The position numbers were made by a program, and so were the translations under genes. A DNA stretch of 64,000 bases. Origin: Proteobacteria bacterium UBA7415. GTDB taxonomy: Bacteria; Pseudomonadota; Gammaproteobacteria; Arenicellales; Arenicellaceae. A model generated the notes under the pieces. It searched no databases. It had not been told where the DNA came from and saw nothing but the letters and a program-made list of their open reading frames with translations. How positions within the stretch are numbered: position 1 is the first letter of the stretch; each line of letters begins with the position of its first letter. The stretch lies in assembly GCA_002470515.1 (NCBI GenBank), contig DKML01000031.1, positions 248,001 to 312,000 on the forward strand, read 5' to 3'. Below, one piece after another: positions 16,189 to 24,907 of the stretch.

Positions 16189-17550
16189 ATGACAACCATA
16201 AAGGAAGCTGCACGCGAAGTTCCAGTAATTCACCACACAGACGTGTTGGTAGTCGGCAGTGGTCCTGGGGGGCTAGCCGCCGCACTAGCGTCAGCGCGTA
16301 TGGGGGTGAAAACAACTCTGCTAGAACGTTATGGCTGTTTCGGCGGAAATATTACTCAGGTAGGCGTAGAAGGTTTCGCATGGTATCGACATAAAGATAC
16401 GGTAGACAGCGAAGGCATTGGCATTGAATTTGAAGAACGTGCCAAGAATATGAATGCGGCAGTCCCGGAACCTCAGTCAGACAGTCATGCGATTGACGGC
16501 GAAGCGTTCAAATATGTGGCGGATGTATTAGTGCAAGAAGCCGGTATCGTACCGATGCTACACCGCATGATGGTCGCGCCGATTGTCGAAGGCGGTGTAA
16601 TCAAAGGGGTAATCGTTGAGAGTAAGTCAGGGCGCGAAGCGATACTGGCTGAACGCATTATTGATGCTACCGGCGACGCCGACGTAGCGCATCGCGCGGG
16701 CGCCATTACGCACAAAGCCAAACGCGAAAATCTCATGGCCGCATCGGTTATGTTCTCGATGACGGGCGTTGATAAAGCGCGTTTTTTGGACCACGTTAAA
16801 GCCGACCCACAAACCTATGCCGATTGGGCTGGCGGCGAATGGACCATTGAAACGACCGGCAAGGAAGACAAAATGTTTTCGCCGTTCATGAAGAAACCTT
16901 TTGATCAAGCCATCGCGGCTGGTCTTATCCCAGCCAACCTCAACACCATTAATGGCACATGGGGAGCCATCTACGACCAAGGCGATTTAACCTATCTAAA
17001 CCTAGTGCACCTCGCCGAGATCGACGGCACTAATGCCGACGACCTAACCAAAGGCGAAATGGAAGGTCGACGCCAAGCCATGCTTGCTATTGAGGCGCTA
17101 CAGAGATTTAACCCTGGTTGCGAGAACGCCAAGCTAAGAAATTTCGGCATGACGCTCGGGATTAGAGACACTCGCAAGATCGACGCTCATTACAACATGA
17201 CCGCCCACGACGTACGCCAGCAAGGCCGCTTCGACGACAGCATTGGCATTTTTCCGGAATTCATAGACGGATACGGAATACTCATCCTCCCAACAACTGG
17301 CCGGTACTTCCACGTACCTTACCGCTCAATGCTACCCAAAGGCGTAAAGCATTTAATAGTGACGGGCCGAAGTATAGGCGGCGATACAGACTCGCATGCG
17401 GCTGTAAGAAATATGATGTGCTGTGCAGTAAGCGGGCAAGGCGCTGGCGTGGCTGCTGCTTTAGCCGTAAAGACTGGGGTTGATTTTGATGAAGTAAATA
17501 TCAATGAGCTACAAAAAGAGCTGGTTGCTCAAGGAGCACGAATCAATTGA
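16189..17550 (+). CDS. FAD-dependent oxidoreductase (FAD_oxidored type)
   Basis: A 453-residue flavoprotein with an N-terminal Rossmann motif VVGSGPGGLAAALASARMG (21-39) followed by LLERYGCFGGN, and a C-terminal FAD motif ILPTTGRYFHVPYRS...HLIVTGRSIGGD. This arrangement is typical of the PF12831-like group often found in polyol and glycan catabolic clusters. It starts 44 bases after the flavin oxidase with AAGGA before the ATG. It is the last gene of the plus-strand run. The CFGG motif suggests a redox or FAD-contact cysteine, but its partner and reaction are unknown. Confidence 0.82.
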   Translation: MTTIKEAAREVPVIHHTDVLVVGSGPGGLAAALASARMGVKTTLLERYGCFGGNITQVGVEGFAWYRHKDTVDSEGIGIEFEERAKNMNAAVPEPQSDSHAIDGEAFKYVADVLVQEAGIVPMLHRMMVAPIVEGGVIKGVIVESKSGREAILAERIIDATGDADVAHRAGAITHKAKRENLMAASVMFSMTGVDKARFLDHVKADPQTYADWAGGEWTIETTGKEDKMFSPFMKKPFDQAIAAGLIPANLNTINGTWGAIYDQGDLTYLNLVHLAEIDGTNADDLTKGEMEGRRQAMLAIEALQRFNPGCENAKLRNFGMTLGIRDTRKIDAHYNMTAHDVRQQGRFDDSIGIFPEFIDGYGILILPTTGRYFHVPYRSMLPKGVKHLIVTGRSIGGDTDSHAAVRNMMCCAVSGQGAGVAAALAVKTGVDFDEVNINELQKELVAQGARIN

Positions 17551-17576
17551 TTCAACCACCGTGATCAACTAAACAA

Positions 17577-18437
17577 TCAAACATCTATGATCACAGGAAC
17601 ATAACTAGTCTGTTTATAAAGTGGTGCCCCATCAATTTTGGCATTAGGACCAAACCATCGGCTGGGCATCGTTACGGTCTTCTCGGGGTTTGTATTTAGC
17701 CATGCGGCCCACCATGAAAAACTCGAATTGGCCATTACGGTTCCTAACGAGCAGCGACTCATTAATTGTAGAGATTGAAATGCCCCTAGATCTGCACTTA
17801 CAAAATGTGCTCTATCTACTAAGTCCTGCTCTTTTTTGAACTGAGCACGACACCAATCGATGTCATCACTAAAAACCGCAAACGGAGCGTCTTTAGGAAA
17901 GCGCGTCGCCGCCTCTCTATAATAGGAATGGAGCTGGTCATCACCGATAAGGACTTCGTGATATTTGTGACCAACATAATCTGATCTTCGCACGTGTACG
18001 GCGTATCTCATCGACTCAGAAGAATTCATCTCTTCTATGGCCCCTGGCCAAGTGAACCAATCTTTAATTGTTGCCGCTTCAGACGGCGAGCTCAAATAGG
18101 CCTCACCTTGAAAATAGCCCCGCAACAATACGATGGCGCTTTGAGTAGGATTGAGATTCTCAAGAGCACGCTTTATACGAATCACCAAGCCTTCTGGTTT
18201 TTCACCCCAGTGCTCAGCAACGGTTACCACTGCCGCGTCGCTATCAGTAGGTAAGCGCGCTACATGGCGAAAGTACCAGTTGTTCTCTGGATCATGACCA
18301 TGCGCATTAACGCCAGCGAACGTCGCGGACAGTGCGAGCTCGGACCCCGTTGCTATAGCGACATGCCTAGCAGCAGCCAATTGGAAAAGCCTGTTTCCGA
18401 CTCCGCCAACCAACTTTGGAACAATAGTTATCGTCAT
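17577..18437 (-). CDS. Glycosyltransferase family 11 (alpha-1,2-fucosyltransferase-like)
   Basis: A 286-residue protein with GT11 motifs in order: GGVGNRLFQLAAARHVA (11-27), HVRRSDYVG (148-156, the GDP-fucose-binding HxRRxDY motif), FAVFSDDIDWC (186-196), and MANSSFSWWAAWL (235-247). GT11 enzymes add fucose in alpha-1,2 linkage from GDP-fucose to a glycan. The gene is convergent with the FAD oxidoreductase and has no glycan-synthesis neighbours, so its acceptor is unclear. The family includes many bacterial LPS/O-antigen enzymes. Confidence 0.85.
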   Translation of the reverse strand: MTITIVPKLVGGVGNRLFQLAAARHVAIATGSELALSATFAGVNAHGHDPENNWYFRHVARLPTDSDAAVVTVAEHWGEKPEGLVIRIKRALENLNPTQSAIVLLRGYFQGEAYLSSPSEAATIKDWFTWPGAIEEMNSSESMRYAVHVRRSDYVGHKYHEVLIGDDQLHSYYREAATRFPKDAPFAVFSDDIDWCRAQFKKEQDLVDRAHFVSADLGAFQSLQLMSRCSLGTVMANSSFSWWAAWLNTNPEKTVTMPSRWFGPNAKIDGAPLYKQTSYVPVIIDV

Positions 18438-18759
18438 TTTCTATGCAAGTTGAGTCTTCGGATTTGATCTTTGAATTCGGCCAACCAGACCCAGTCAACA
18501 TCTTATACCTTTATGGCAACGCACTGTGTAAGCATGTTGCAAGAGATCGCTATATACCACTTATACGCTACCAAATCTCTTCCTTGTGTAGCTTCGTCAT
18601 TCTTTGGGAAATATAAGCAATTTCGGCTCGCGCTTAATGAGTTGGTTTCGTATTAGTTCAGAGCGTAAGCTGACCATCGCGTTAAGCCTATTAGCAGAAA
18701 AGTTACCTACTCATGCCAACCAAGTTATTAAACCTAATAGGTCTTGTGTGGTGAATATG
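18438..18759. other. Intergenic stretch without a gene
   Basis: No convincing gene, terminator or RNA was found here. The only structure is an 8-base inverted repeat, CCTATTAG (18687-18694) and CTAATAGG (18734-18741), too widely spaced to call. The region probably contains the promoter of the GT11 gene. Confidence 0.5.
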
Positions 18760-20409
18760 TTATTGACTCAACAACTTAGCGTGTTCGCGTAAAACGAATT
18801 TCTGTAGCTTACCCGTTGATGTTTTCGGCAAGGCTTGAAAGACAATTCTACTTGGCACTTTATAGCCTGCCAACGATTGCTTACACCATTCGATAAGCTC
18901 CGCCTCGCTAGCCTGTGCTTGGCTACTTAGCTCAATAAAGGCACAGGGGGTTTCGCCCCACTTTTCATGTGGCATCGCAACAACCGCCGCGACTTCGACG
19001 CTTGGATGTCGATAAAGCGCTTCCTCAACCTCGATTGAAGAAATATTCTCTCCGCCTGAAATAATAATATCCTTAGATCGATCCTTCAGCTGCAGGTAAC
19101 CGTCTGGGTAGATAACGCCAAGGTCTCCTGAACGAAACCAACCGCCTTTAAACGCTTTTTGGGTTGCTTCAGGATTGCGAAAATAGCCTTTCATAACCAC
19201 GTTGCCTCGGAACATTACTTCGCCTAATGTCTCCCCATCCCGCGGTACCGGCTGCATAGTCTCTGGATCTAATACATCCAGTTGCTCAAGCGGCAAATAC
19301 CGCACGCCTTGACGTGATTTTAATGTGGCTTGCTCTTGTGACGGTAATTTTGACCATGCTTGATGCCAATCGTTGACTACCGCTGGACCGTAGGTTTCGG
19401 TTAACCCATAAAGATGGGTTACCTCAAAACCAGCAGATTGCATTTCAGCAAGTATTGTCTCAGGTGGAGGTGCGGCGGCAGTAAAAAATTGGACTGTTTG
19501 TTTAAGATCACGTTTAATCTCTTGGGGCGCTCTCACGATTAATGACATAACAATCGGGGCACCACACAGATAAGTAACTCGGTGCTCGGACAACGCAGCC
19601 CAAATCGGTTCAGCGCGTACCTCACGCAAGCATACATGGGTACCGATTAATGCCGATAACGTCCATGGGAAGCACCAACCATTACAATGAAACATCGGTA
19701 GCGTCCACAGATACACTGGGTGTTTCGGCATTGAGGTCGTTAACGCATTCCCTTGCGCGAGCAAGTAAGCTCCGCGGTGATGCGATACCACGCCTTTCGG
19801 GTCTCCTGTTGTTCCAGAGGTGTAATTGATTGAGATAGCATCCCACTCATCTTCTGGCATTAACCAGTCGAAATTTGGGTCACCCAACGACAACAACTCC
19901 TCGTAATCAGCCGCTTCCGCCCTCATTCCAGACTCTTGAAATTCAGGGTCATCGTATTCAACCAGTATCGGCTTGACCGTAGCCAGACCAAGCGCTTGTT
20001 GCATTAAGGGCATTAATTGCCGGTCTATGATCACTACCTTAGACAATGCATGATCAAGCTGAAAGGCGATCGTAGCCGCATCAAGGCGGGTATTAATCGA
20101 GTGCAAGACAGCGCCGCTCATCGGCACACCGTAATGGCATTCCAGCATTGCTGGCGTATTGGCTAACAGCGCAGATACAGTGTCGCCACGCGTAATGTCA
20201 TATTGCCGAGCCAGCGCGCTAGCCAGTTGTCGTGAGCGGGCGTAAAATTGCGAGTAAGTGCGCCGCAGAGTGCCGTGCACGATGGCAACGTGCTCAGGAA
20301 ATACGGTCGCGGCACGCTCCAAAAATGTAAGCGGCGTTAGCGGTTGGAAGTTGGCTCCACAGCGTTCTAAACCCTCATTAAAGGGGTTAGGGGTTGGCAA
20401 CTTAAGCAT
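18760..20409 (-). CDS. Acyl-CoA ligase, methylmercaptopropionate-CoA ligase (DmdB)-like
   Basis: A 549-residue class I adenylate-forming enzyme. Motifs are ISINYTSGTTGDPKG (P-loop), the TETYGP core motif, WFRSGDLGV and DRSKDIIISGGENIS, plus TSTGKLQKF with the catalytic Lys near the end. The N-terminus (NFQPLTPLTFLERAA) and the MFHCNGWCFPWT block are typical of the medium/short-chain ligase group that includes DmdB. Its ATG lies inside the 3' end of the upstream crotonase gene (8-bp overlap), so the two are translationally coupled. With DmdA- and DmdC-type genes in the same window, DmdB is a reasonable assignment. Other short-chain or branched acids remain possible. Confidence 0.75.
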   Translation of the reverse strand: MLKLPTPNPFNEGLERCGANFQPLTPLTFLERAATVFPEHVAIVHGTLRRTYSQFYARSRQLASALARQYDITRGDTVSALLANTPAMLECHYGVPMSGAVLHSINTRLDAATIAFQLDHALSKVVIIDRQLMPLMQQALGLATVKPILVEYDDPEFQESGMRAEAADYEELLSLGDPNFDWLMPEDEWDAISINYTSGTTGDPKGVVSHHRGAYLLAQGNALTTSMPKHPVYLWTLPMFHCNGWCFPWTLSALIGTHVCLREVRAEPIWAALSEHRVTYLCGAPIVMSLIVRAPQEIKRDLKQTVQFFTAAAPPPETILAEMQSAGFEVTHLYGLTETYGPAVVNDWHQAWSKLPSQEQATLKSRQGVRYLPLEQLDVLDPETMQPVPRDGETLGEVMFRGNVVMKGYFRNPEATQKAFKGGWFRSGDLGVIYPDGYLQLKDRSKDIIISGGENISSIEVEEALYRHPSVEVAAVVAMPHEKWGETPCAFIELSSQAQASEAELIEWCKQSLAGYKVPSRIVFQALPKTSTGKLQKFVLREHAKLLSQ

Positions 20410-21202
20410 CCTGCCACTCTGGTGAGCGCTTCTCTATAAACGCGTTTATTCCTTCTTCAGCATCCTGCGCCAGCATATTCTCTACCATCACCTTAGAGGC
20501 GTATTCATAAGCCTCTGCCAAGGTCATTTCGCGTTGCGCGTAAAAAGCACGCTTTCCTGTCGCCAAAGTCATGCTTGATTTAGAGGCAATCTTACGCGCC
20601 ATTGCCATGGTCTCTTCGGTGAGTGTATCGGGGTTAACAGCATGATTGATCAAACCGATTTCAGCGGCACGACTCGCAGCAGTCATATCCCCTGTTAACA
20701 ACATTTCCATAGCATGCTTGTTGGCCACGTTGCGCGACAAAGCCACCATTGGCGTAGAACAAAACAAGCCAATATGAACGCCAGGCGTGCTGAACATAGC
20801 GGTGTCCGCCGCCATCGCAATGTCACAGCTCGCAACCAATTGACAACCAGCGGCCGTGGCAACACCCGTCACCTCGGCGATAACGGGCTTAGGGCAGTGC
20901 ACGATTGACCGCATTACGCCCGCACAGAGCTGCATAATTTTACTAAAATAAGCTCTACCATGATCAGCATCAGAGCGGCCAGCCGTCATTTCTTTGAGAT
21001 CATGACCTGCACAGAATGCGGGGCCATTTGCCGCCAGTACGATAACCCTAACTTTAGCGTCCTTGCCAGCGTCAGCAAACGCCGCGCCCAACTCATTGAG
21101 CATCGCTTCTGACAGCGCATTGCGTCTCCCAAAATCATCAAGGGTGATTCGTAAAACCCCCTCATCATCCAAAGCCAGCAACAGTTTTTCAGTACCCTGC
21201 AT
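20402..21202 (-). CDS. Crotonase-fold protein (ECHDC3-like), catalytic glutamates absent
   Basis: A 266-residue enoyl-CoA hydratase/isomerase family protein with the oxyanion motif GPAFCAGHDLKEM (60-72). Where typical hydratases carry GGGCEL and QPE, this one has AAGCQLVASCD and STPGVHIGLFCSTP, so both usual catalytic Glu positions are Gln and Gly. That pattern matches the ECHDC3 subgroup. It is therefore unlikely to hydrate methylthioacryloyl-CoA as DmdD does, and its reaction is unclear. Translation starts after a strong AAGGAGGA site. It forms a two-gene operon with the overlapping ligase. Confidence 0.85.
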   Translation of the reverse strand: MQGTEKLLLALDDEGVLRITLDDFGRRNALSEAMLNELGAAFADAGKDAKVRVIVLAANGPAFCAGHDLKEMTAGRSDADHGRAYFSKIMQLCAGVMRSIVHCPKPVIAEVTGVATAAGCQLVASCDIAMAADTAMFSTPGVHIGLFCSTPMVALSRNVANKHAMEMLLTGDMTAASRAAEIGLINHAVNPDTLTEETMAMARKIASKSSMTLATGKRAFYAQREMTLAEAYEYASKVMVENMLAQDAEEGINAFIEKRSPEWQDA

Positions 21203-21243
21203 GAAAATCCTCCTTTTTTAAAAATACGTCGAGTCAATAGTGC

Positions 21244-21314
21244 GGTAAGTTCTCTTCAGTAAAGAATTTACCCTAAAGACCTAGTCAGAACATCCTATCA
21301 GCGAGTTCACTCGC
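21244..21314 (-). promoter_or_regulatory. Inverted repeats upstream of the crotonase-ligase operon
   Basis: GGTAAGTTCT (21244-21253) pairs with AGAATTTACC (21263-21272) with one mismatch. GCGAGT and ACTCGC form a second perfect dyad with a two-base spacer at 21301-21314. Both are 40-115 bases upstream of the start at 21202, where operators are expected. Confidence 0.35.
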
Positions 21315-21418
21315 GATACAACGTTCAAATTGCAACAGTTATAACAAGCTAGTTACTTAAGGGCCGTACTGGCTCCTCTAAACCTTAATTCATTTTATGC
21401 TCTATTCGAGCCACGCGA

Positions 21419-22165
21419 CTAAATCGCGTGCTGCGCCATTGCCTGATAGTCAGGCAAACATTCTTCGACAACTTGAAGCTCGGCGGAACTGAGCTTGGGA
21501 TTCTTCGGTTTATAGGCCCCGAAGCCAGTCGACGCTTCAACCTTGTTGTACCAATGCGGAGCCCATACACCGTCTGACTCGCGTCGGCCTGAAGGCCAGC
21601 TCAGCATTGCGTCATTAAACGGAACATCTAATGCGGCACATAAAGCGCTGAGGCTTCCTCGAGGGTCTTTGAGTACGGTTGATGATCGAATCACTGGAGG
21701 GATTTTGCCTGTGGCTTCCTTTGCCATTTCAAACAGCTCGCACTGTCGAGCAAAACCAACGTCTTCCGCCCCCACACTTCCGCGCTTTTCTTTGTACGAT
21801 GCAATGACATCCGCAGGGTGACGAATCAAAAACGCGTGCCGCAAGCTTGCAAACCACTCCATATCAATCGGCGCAACCATGTGCTGGGTCATATGTTTTT
21901 GATATTGAATAGTGGCCGGGAATTCTAGATCTTGACTTAATTCCTGATCGATAACGGTCTGCCAATTACTGGACTGGCTCGCTAGCACCTCGTCCTGCAT
22001 AGGGTGGATGATTCCCGTAGCGGTTAAAAAACACGCGTAAAAGGGTTCGTCTACCACTTGGGTATCTGGGCGGTTTTCCCACGAGCGCATCATTGCCGTA
22101 GAGATATTCCTTGGACCGCTCCACATTGCGATTCGAATCGAGGGACTAATAACGTCTTTAGGCAT
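21419..22165 (-). CDS. Sulfotransferase-like protein
   Basis: A 248-residue protein, taking the ATG at 22165 because AGGAGT lies just before it and the frame upstream has no similarity to the family. It opens with RIAMWSGPRNISTAMMRSWENR, the 5'-phosphosulfate-binding-loop variant of a sulfotransferase-like family, then has an FLIRHPADVIASYKEKRG block (PAPS 3'-phosphate region). The start overlaps the aminotransferase stop by 8 bases, so the pair is translationally coupled. The acceptor is unknown, and true sulfotransfer has not been shown by anything visible here. Confidence 0.75.
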   Translation of the reverse strand: MPKDVISPSIRIAMWSGPRNISTAMMRSWENRPDTQVVDEPFYACFLTATGIIHPMQDEVLASQSSNWQTVIDQELSQDLEFPATIQYQKHMTQHMVAPIDMEWFASLRHAFLIRHPADVIASYKEKRGSVGAEDVGFARQCELFEMAKEATGKIPPVIRSSTVLKDPRGSLSALCAALDVPFNDAMLSWPSGRRESDGVWAPHWYNKVEASTGFGAYKPKNPKLSSAELQVVEECLPDYQAMAQHAI

Positions 22166-23075
22166 TGCGGCACTCCTGGTCCAGCAACTCCATGTAATGT
22201 TGTTGCAACTGTTCAACCATTGGGCCACGACCGCCATTGCCAATTTCTCGGCCATCTACCGAACACACAGGCACCAGACCCGCAAACGTTCCTGTCACAA
22301 ATGCTTCGTCGGCGTTATAGACGTCAGACAAAGAAAACGCAGTTTGGTCGTGTTCAATGCCCTGCTCGCGACATATACGCAACACTGCACCACGAGTAAC
22401 ACCGTCTATGCAAAACTGACCCGTTGATGTCATTACTTTGTTGTCTTTAACAATAAAGAAGTGAGTGCTGTTACACGTTGCTACAAAGCCAAATGGGTCT
22501 AGCATCAATGCTTCATCAGCACCCGCTTTAGTCGCCTGAATACAGGCGAGGATGCAGTTAATCTTAGAATGGCTATTAAGCTTAGGGTCTTGCACATCTG
22601 GAAAACCACGTCGCACATGCACAGTAAACAAGTTAACACCCTTGGTTACTGTTTCTGGTAAAGCTTCTTTGTACTCCGGCACTATTACAATGGTAGGCGC
22701 GGTAATTGTTACTCTAGGGTCTTGATACGGCGTAGATTTGGTACCGCGGCTAACCATTAAGCGAAGATGCACACCTTCGCTCATATTGTTACCCTCAAGT
22801 GTTTGGTAAATTCGTTGGGTAAGCTCTTCTTGGGTCAGCCCTGGATGAAAGTCCAATGACTTAGCGCCAGCATACAAACGGTCGAGATGCGTTTGCAAGA
22901 ACGCCACTTTACCGTGGTGAACACGCAGCCCTTCCCAAACTCCGTCGCCCAACATAAACGCCGAATCAAATACCGATACTTTGGCTTCGTGACGCGGAAA
23001 CAATTCTCCGTCAATATTAATCAGGATGCCCTGATTACGGTCGTCGTCGTTATAGGTATGCGTTGAATGGCTCAT
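22158..23075 (-). CDS. Class IV aminotransferase (branched-chain or D-amino-acid type)
   Basis: A PLP-dependent fold IV aminotransferase of about 305 residues. An upstream GTG at 23099 would add eight residues; the ATG at 23075 seems more likely. It has FDSAFMLGDGVWEGLR, HLDRLYAGAK, the Schiff-base lysine in LNSHSKIN (K179 counted from the GTG), and ADEALMLDPFGFVATCN with the cofactor-binding Glu. It transfers amino groups between amino acids and keto acids in the cytoplasm. IlvE- and D-alanine-transaminase-like enzymes cannot be separated here. It is coupled to the downstream sulfotransferase-like gene. Confidence 0.85.
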   Translation of the reverse strand: MSHSTHTYNDDDRNQGILINIDGELFPRHEAKVSVFDSAFMLGDGVWEGLRVHHGKVAFLQTHLDRLYAGAKSLDFHPGLTQEELTQRIYQTLEGNNMSEGVHLRLMVSRGTKSTPYQDPRVTITAPTIVIVPEYKEALPETVTKGVNLFTVHVRRGFPDVQDPKLNSHSKINCILACIQATKAGADEALMLDPFGFVATCNSTHFFIVKDNKVMTSTGQFCIDGVTRGAVLRICREQGIEHDQTAFSLSDVYNADEAFVTGTFAGLVPVCSVDGREIGNGGRGPMVEQLQQHYMELLDQECRNA

Positions 23076-23204
23076 TTTGGAATCCGGGTTGTGGGTCACA
23101 CTTTTAGTTTTTTAAGATTCTAACAGGGCTTATTGGTTTTAAGGAAGTCGGAAAGCTATCAGTTAGCCATACCGTTGGGACTACAACTGCCAGCAAATAA
23201 TCAG

Positions 23205-23816
23205 CTACCCAAGCACAAGCCAAAATGCCACGCCAACCATAAGCCCAGCTGCGATACGATTGAGCCATTGACCAAGACCTCTGTTGGCTAGGTAGTCGCG
23301 GAGCATTCGGCCGCCTTGCGCGTAAATTAGTAGGCAGATGAATTCAATAACAACCATCACACTAAGCAAGACTACGGCTTGCGGGAGTAACGATTGCTGC
23401 GGGTCTATAAAGGGAGGGAGTAAGGCCGCAAAAAATATCCACGCTTTGGGGTTTGAAACGGCTGTTATAAAACCCTGAGAAATAAGCCCTTTTGTGCTGA
23501 CCTCATCCGACGCTTGGCTCAATGCAATCTTTACTGGCGAGCGCCATGCTTTGACCGCAGACCAAATTAAATAAGCAGCGCCAATTACCTTTGCGACCAT
23601 AAATGCTTGCGGCGCGCTCAATAAAAGTGCCGCTACCCCGCCTAGCGCGGCGGCACCAACAAGCGCAACGCCTACTAGCTCGCCCAGCATCATCCACAAC
23701 GCGCGGCGTACGCCAACGCTAACCCCAAGCGACATAGACAACGTCATGCACAGCCCCGGACTCAAGGAGATCATAAAAAAGGTCGCGCAGAACGTTAGAA
23801 ATCTAGCGGCATCCAT
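23205..23816 (-). CDS. LysE/RhtB-family amino-acid exporter
   Basis: A 203-residue inner-membrane protein with about six hydrophobic segments and LysE-family features: a start with ISLSPGLCMTLSMSLGVSVG, the AYLIWSAVKAWRSP segment, and SNPKAWIFFAALLPPFIDP in the middle. The family exports amino acids such as lysine, threonine or homoserine lactone. It stands alone between an aminotransferase and an RNA-binding protein, so its substrate is not indicated. Confidence 0.85.
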   Translation of the reverse strand: MDAARFLTFCATFFMISLSPGLCMTLSMSLGVSVGVRRALWMMLGELVGVALVGAAALGGVAALLLSAPQAFMVAKVIGAAYLIWSAVKAWRSPVKIALSQASDEVSTKGLISQGFITAVSNPKAWIFFAALLPPFIDPQQSLLPQAVVLLSVMVVIEFICLLIYAQGGRMLRDYLANRGLGQWLNRIAAGLMVGVAFWLVLG

Positions 23817-23843
23817 ACCTAGAACTTGTTCACTAGTGAATTA

Positions 23844-24092
23844 TTACGCACTTCTATCTTCGGCTTTCTTAACGCGTATTTTATTAGCACCTACTAACTT
23901 GCCATTCAGATTTATCAGCGCTGCCTTGGCATCCCCAACTTTGGGCATTTCAACAAACCCAAAGCCTTTAGACGCTCCAGTTGTTACGTCTTTGACCACA
24001 GTGCAAGACTGAATGGTTCCAAACGCCTTAAATAAGTCGTGCAACTCGTCGGCGGTCGTTGATCGATCTAAATTGCGTACTAATAATTTCAT
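23844..24092 (-). CDS. RRM-type RNA-binding protein
   Basis: An 82-residue single RNA-recognition-motif protein. RNP-2 is KLLVRNLD at the N-terminus and RNP-1 is KGFGFVEM around residues 43-50, with the expected beta-alpha-beta-beta-alpha-beta order and a basic C-terminus. Small RRM proteins in bacteria bind single-stranded RNA and are often cold-related. It lies 28 bases from the LysE gene on the same strand. Confidence 0.9.
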   Translation of the reverse strand: MKLLVRNLDRSTTADELHDLFKAFGTIQSCTVVKDVTTGASKGFGFVEMPKVGDAKAALINLNGKLVGANKIRVKKAEDRSA

Positions 24093-24174
24093 GCTTACCT
24101 ATTAATTTTGAATTGTACAGACAGGGAATAACATTGTACTGATGGGAACAACAATGGTCGATTCCCACGTAGGG

Positions 24175-24687
24175 CTATTCGTGATTAACGAATATCAGCT
24201 CTTGGCTGTTATAGCCATACCCTTCGATTTTTTTGAGGAAATTCTCTTTAACCAAATCGCTTATTTTGGGTTTTCTCGACAGTAGCCATAATGTGTTCTC
24301 GCTGCCTGTGATGAATGCGTATTGGTAATTGTCTTTATCCAATTCAAAGATAACGTACGAACCGAAAAACGGGCCAAAAAAGGATACTTCCAAATAGCCA
24401 ACATCGGTGTTTCCGGCAAATCTTGCTTTACCAGTAGCATCTTCCCATTTGCCACTTTTAGTGGAAAACCCGCGATTTACAACTCTGACACTTCCATCGT
24501 CGTTCATCGAGTAAGTCGCCGTAACCTGCTCTAGCCCTCTCTCAAAGCGATGATCTAACCTAGCAATCTCGTACCACTCACCAAGATATCGATCTAACTT
24601 AAAGTTAGTGACCGGCTCAATGCCTTTGGGTAGCCCTGCACAGCCTGATAGCAGAAGAGAAAATAGGATGAGGCAGATTGATTTCAT
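24175..24687 (-). CDS. blc: Outer-membrane lipocalin (Blc-type lipoprotein)
   Basis: A 170-residue lipoprotein with a lipobox LLLSGC (C16) and the lipocalin signature GEWYEIARLDHRFERGL just after it, followed by VNRGFS and the C-terminal WLLSRKPKI. Blc-type lipocalins are anchored in the outer membrane and bind fatty acids or lysophospholipids during stress. The length equals that of the family. It borders the accessory region. Confidence 0.9.
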   Translation of the reverse strand: MKSICLILFSLLLSGCAGLPKGIEPVTNFKLDRYLGEWYEIARLDHRFERGLEQVTATYSMNDDGSVRVVNRGFSTKSGKWEDATGKARFAGNTDVGYLEVSFFGPFFGSYVIFELDKDNYQYAFITGSENTLWLLSRKPKISDLVKENFLKKIEGYGYNSQELIFVNHE

Positions 24688-24858
24688 AGAGGTTCTTTAT
24701 CGCAGAAACATCGACGTTGGAAAGTTGATTAATCTAAGCATACACCCAAATTTACTAGGGCTCTTATATCTCTTCCAAGCTTCGGGCAATAGCGTAAAAA
24801 CTTTTCATGAATCATCGGAATCAGAAAGTTCGAACTGAATACCACCTATAAACGAAGC

Positions 24859-24886
24859 CAGCTTAAAGCGACTGCCCGCGTTAATC
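24859..24886. repeat. 28-bp repeat, copy 1 (possible attC remnant)
   Basis: Matches the copy at 26959-26986 in 26 of 28 bases, with a shared AAGCGACTG core. It lies 22 bases past the stop of a minus-strand gene. The next copy lies past the stop of a paralogue, 2100 bases away. Confidence 0.6.
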
Positions 24887-24907
24887 GTCCTACCTAAGGT
24901 CATAGCG

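Noticed and set aside
20402..21202. DmdD (methylthioacryloyl-CoA hydratase)
   Set aside because: Both catalytic Glu positions are changed and the sequence fits the ECHDC3 pattern.
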